Positions 61,903 through 64,000 of a stretch of DNA of 64,000 nt are shown here, one piece after another. The stretch is from an uncultured Prevotellaceae bacterium. GTDB taxonomy: Bacteria; Bacteroidota; Bacteroidia; Bacteroidales; Bacteroidaceae. The notes beneath the pieces were generated by a model, which was not told the DNA's origin, ran no database searches, and saw nothing but the letters and a program-made list of their open reading frames with translations. Where the stretch lies: positions 1 through 64,000 of the forward strand of contig OMXL01000009.1 of the NCBI GenBank assembly GCA_900314985.1, written 5' to 3'. The position numbers were made by a program, and so were the translations under genes. The stretch's first letter is position 1. Every line of letters starts with the position of its first letter.

Positions 61903-62894
61903 ATGGCAAACGAAATAGTAGAAACAAAAGCAATTGAGCAGGTAAGTGATAGCCTTTATAAGGGAGTATCCGACATTATTGACAATGCACGGCAAGAGGT
62001 TGTCGTGTATGTAAACAAGCATTCTGACTTGATGTTCTGGCATATAGGCCATTATCCTATGGCAGCAAAATTCTTGCGACACTGTCGCAAAGATTGACTG
62101 CACGTTATGGCAAGGGATATACCTATACTGCTGTCACAAGGATGATGAAAGTCGCTCGATTTTATAGCGACGAAGAAATGTTTGCGACACTGTCGCAAAC
62201 ATTAACGTGGAGTCATTTTTTGGAACTCGTTACCATAGAAGATAATAACAAGCGATTGTTCTATCAACAGATGGGCATTGCTGAGCATTGGAGTGTCAGG
62301 CAGTTACGAGATAAACAGGATGAGATGGCATACGAACGTTCTTTGATAGCTGTAAAACCTGAGGATGAGATAGTGAAGACTCTTGAGAAGGTGACACCGA
62401 CCCACATGGAGCCTGATGTAGTGCTACGCAATTCATACGTGCTGGATTTCTTGGGACTGAACGGCTACTATTCTGAAGAAGAACTGGAAGATGCTATCGC
62501 CAAACAGCTAGAAGCTTTTATCCTTGAGCTTGGACAAGGTTTCGCTTTCTTGGAGCGTCAGAAACGTTTCACAATTGATGGCACAGACTATTATCTTGAT
62601 TTGCTTTTCTATCATCGAAAGTTGAAATGTCTGGTTGCAATTGACCTTAAACTTGGAAAATTCAAGCCTCAATATAAGGGGCAGATGGAATTATATCTCA
62701 AATACCTGCAGAAATATGATATGCAACCAGATGAGAATCCACCTATCGGTCTTCTGCTATGCAGCGAAGGTAATACCGAACATATTGAACTGATGATGCT
62801 GAACGAGGATCACATATTGACAAACTCAATCGTTCAATACTCATTGCTAAGGAATATAGTGACAATCACTAAAGATTATCCGCATTGTCGTTAG
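61903..62894 (+). pseudogene. frameshifted DUF1016 (YhcG/PDDEXK nuclease-like) gene
   Basis: Two frames together make one DUF1016 protein. 61903-62095 encodes the N-terminus (DNARQEVVVYVNKHSDLMFWHIGHY); 62043-62894 in frame +2 encodes YGSKILATLSQRLTARYGKG and the rest, including the nuclease core (FAFLERQKRFTIDGTDYYLD, DLLFYHRKLKCLVAIDLK). Relatives have about ten more residues between HIGHY and YGK, so a small deletion near 62053-62062 shifted the frame. The downstream ATG at 62094 could still make the C-terminal nuclease domain alone (266 residues). Confidence 0.82.
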
Positions 62895-62904
62895 GTAATA
62901 GGAC

Positions 62905-63034
62905 GTAGCCTAATACGCACCTTTTTGGCAGGTGCCACAAAAGATGCCGCAGTATATGAAATGAGCGATGAGCAAGCTCAGAAGAAAAAGATGTGAATAG
63001 ATTTGGCTCTTTCAGAAGAATTGTTTACCTTTGC
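62905..63034 (+). repeat. inverted island-flank repeat, copy B
   Basis: Starts GTAGCCTAATACGCAC (62905-62920) 10 nt after the DUF1016 stop and continues with GGTGCCACAAAAGATGC, GATGAGCAAGCTC, TTCAGAAG and TACCTTTGC (63026-63034). Partner of copy A at 57398-57237 in inverted orientation. Confidence 0.75.
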
Positions 63035-63170
63035 ACCCGATGGCGAGTCATAAAACGGCTGGTGGCTCACCGTCGGGTGTTCTTTGAATGCAATTCATAG
63101 CAGATTGCAACGCCACACTTCTACCTTTAGGTGGAAGAATGTGGAATTGAGTACGGTTGCCAATTCGTAA
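63026..63170 (+). ncRNA. candidate small structured RNA
   Basis: Directly downstream of TACCTTTGC (63026-63034) lies a long hairpin: CGATGGCGAGTC (about 63038-63049) pairs with GGCTCACCGTCG (about 63065-63076) with two G-U pairs and one mismatch. A second hairpin, CCACACTTCTACC with GGTGGAAGAATGTGG, follows (about 63112-63144), then GGTTGCCAATTCGTAACC (63158-63175). No protein frame fits. It could be a small RNA of the island or a conserved mobile-element end. Confidence 0.4.
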
Positions 63171-63290
63171 CCCCATTTTCCTTCAATTCCCCCAACTGCC
63201 TTTAGATAAAGAAATCACGCGAATTCTTACAAAGTTACGAAAAAAATATGAGAAACCAATGTATAAATAGTTTTTTTCTTTCAAAAAGGC

Positions 63291-63342
63291 GTCACATTCA
63301 CGTGTAATGCGCTATATCAAAGGGCGTTAGGCGTGACACTTG
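63291..63342. repeat. dispersed GTCACA...GTGACACTTG repeat, copy 1
   Basis: GTCACATT (63291-) and GTGACACTTG (63333-63342) followed by TTTTTG. Copy 2 is at 63875-63931, where CAAGTGTCAC and GTGACACTTG form a perfect 10-bp inverted repeat followed by TTTT. Same layout and similar length in both copies. Confidence 0.6.
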
Positions 63343-63609
63343 TTTTTGTTCACTAAATTTTTATGACTTGCCGTCGCTGGTAGTGAATTGTTGCTGTAGG
63401 ATTGGTCGTTGTGCTCTTTATTCAACGATTATTGTGCAAATAAAGGAAGATTTACTGAGTTGTGCAAAAAAAAACTGCGTATTTTCTGTTTACGTGCTGT
63501 AACTGCCTTGTTTTTAGTAAGTTCCGATTTCTTTACAGTATATCAAAATGAATCAAAAATTCTGTTAAATTATAGTTAAATTCTTTCGGCTTATTTGACA
63601 AATTCCTAC

Positions 63610-63730
63610 GCTGTGGCTATCTCGTCTCTGTATATAGCTGTCTCGTAACTGGCTTAGCTACAGCCATTTCTGTATTAGCTATTCCTGATTGCCGTATCAG
63701 CTGTTCTCGTCAGCGTATTGGCTTATCTCG
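63610..63730 (-). repeat. 21-bp degenerate tandem repeat, right array
   Basis: Six units (GCT anchors at 63616, 63637, 63657, 63678, 63700, 63721; steps 21, 20, 21, 22, 21). Read on the minus strand the core is again GCTAATACAG, as in the left array at 411-490, and the same translation (LSQLRD, LIQ) appears but with stop codons. Confidence 0.7.
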
Positions 63731-63738
63731 TTTCGTCC

Positions 63739-63797
63739 GACGGCCGTCGAACATATTTGCGACGGCCATCAAAAATATCTGTGACGGCCGTCGCAAA
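63739..63797. repeat. 22-bp tandem repeat with GACGGCCGTC cores
   Basis: GACGGCCGTC (63739), GACGGCCATC (63761) and GACGGCCGTC (63783): exact 22-bp steps. TTTGCGACGGCC (63756-63767) and GGCCGTCGCAAA (63786-63797) also form a perfect 12-bp inverted repeat. It continues the 21-bp array. Confidence 0.75.
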
Positions 63798-63874
63798 TTG
63801 TCAGATAGCTAACGGGTAAGATTTTTTGGCGTGGGTAGGGTGGTGGACGGAAGTCTATGGATGATAAGAAAAAT

Positions 63875-63931
63875 CAAGTGTCACACTTAATCTGCATATA
63901 TACAGCATGTTACGCGTGACGGTGACACTTG
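63875..63931. repeat. dispersed GTCACA...GTGACACTTG repeat, copy 2
   Basis: CAAGTGTCAC (63875-63884) and GTGACACTTG (63922-63931), perfect 10-bp arms, followed by TTTT. See copy 1 at 63291. The remainder of 62895-64000 is AT-rich with no recognisable gene. Confidence 0.65.
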
Positions 63932-64000
63932 TTTTCATGCAAAAATCTTCTGGAAAGTTTCTCTATATACAATAAATAGAGGTGGAGAGCGTTAAATTAG

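Noticed and set aside
63291-63310. ATTCACGTGTAAT as a parS-like site for ParB.
   Set aside because: It keeps only the central CACGTG of the usual parS palindrome and is part of a dispersed repeat. No other candidate was found near parAB.
63610-63797. The 21-22 bp repeats resemble a CRISPR array at first sight.
   Set aside because: Units follow each other without unique spacers, are degenerate, and no cas gene is in the window.

Overview
The window is a chromosomal segment from a member of the Bacteroidota, most likely a Prevotella-group species (Prevotella, Segatella or Xylanibacter). Evidence: promoters of the Bacteroidales type (a TTTG-like -33 element about 20 nt from a TAnnTTTG -7 element) with little sign of Shine-Dalgarno sites; TonB-dependent-receptor-like barrels with FecI/FecR-type regulators; a meso-diaminopimelate dehydrogenase; BspA-type leucine-rich repeats; and several proteins ending in a short YDLxGRxV...KG...KVxxK tail typical of type IX secretion clients. 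No rRNA, tRNA, CRISPR array or intact insertion sequence was recognised.

1-3.5 kb: repeat-rich left edge, an exported nitroreductase and a dipeptidyl-peptidase IV-like S9 peptidase. 3.5-27.2 kb: a large accessory block. On the minus strand are a membrane LytTR regulator, an ECF sigma factor, a short FecR-like anti-sigma and a TonB-receptor-like barrel. On the plus strand are a LiaF-like membrane protein, two flavodoxin-fold oxidoreductases, an Ntn-type amide hydrolase, GNAT, PhzF, a barrel protein, a class A beta-lactamase, a CDP-alcohol phosphatidyltransferase, two more barrels, acyltransferase 3, a GyrI-like/VOC fusion, a CAT-like acetyltransferase, DUF418, DUF1294 and an SDR enzyme. Three promoters in this block carry the same two-half-site direct repeat (period 20 bp, close to ACCATTCGTCACA, like the AlgR/LytTR box) at the same distance (60-61 bp) from the -7 box. 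One lies directly in front of the LytTR gene itself. This looks like an envelope/antibiotic-stress regulon and is the best candidate for an undescribed system.

27.3-53.5 kb: mostly housekeeping genes: rubrerythrin, L-asparaginase, uxaC, glmS, a REC-histidine kinase, stomatin/NfeD, an operon of TlpA thioredoxin, DUF6029 barrel, two Omp28-like proteins and a sorting-tail protein, trpS, a CsgG/DUF4810/DUF799 lipoprotein operon, a MerR regulator, pectinesterase, Rel/SpoT, lytic transglycosylase, DUF5683, parB, parA and ddh. 53.6-56.9 kb: an exported DNA/RNA nuclease with a strange N-terminal extension, co-transcribed with a secreted surface protein.

57.1-64 kb: an AT-richer island with a zinc-ribbon protein, a BspA-like surface protein, an orphan gene with a long structured leader or ncRNA, a truncated RhuM-like gene, a frameshifted DUF1016 (YhcG-type nuclease) gene and several repeat families. 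Homologous sequences in inverted orientation lie on both sides of this gene set.

A genome-scale oddity runs through the window. Short tandem repeats with a 7-9 nt unit, different at each locus, sit directly behind stop codons at many genes, and related ones are embedded in frame in three coding regions.
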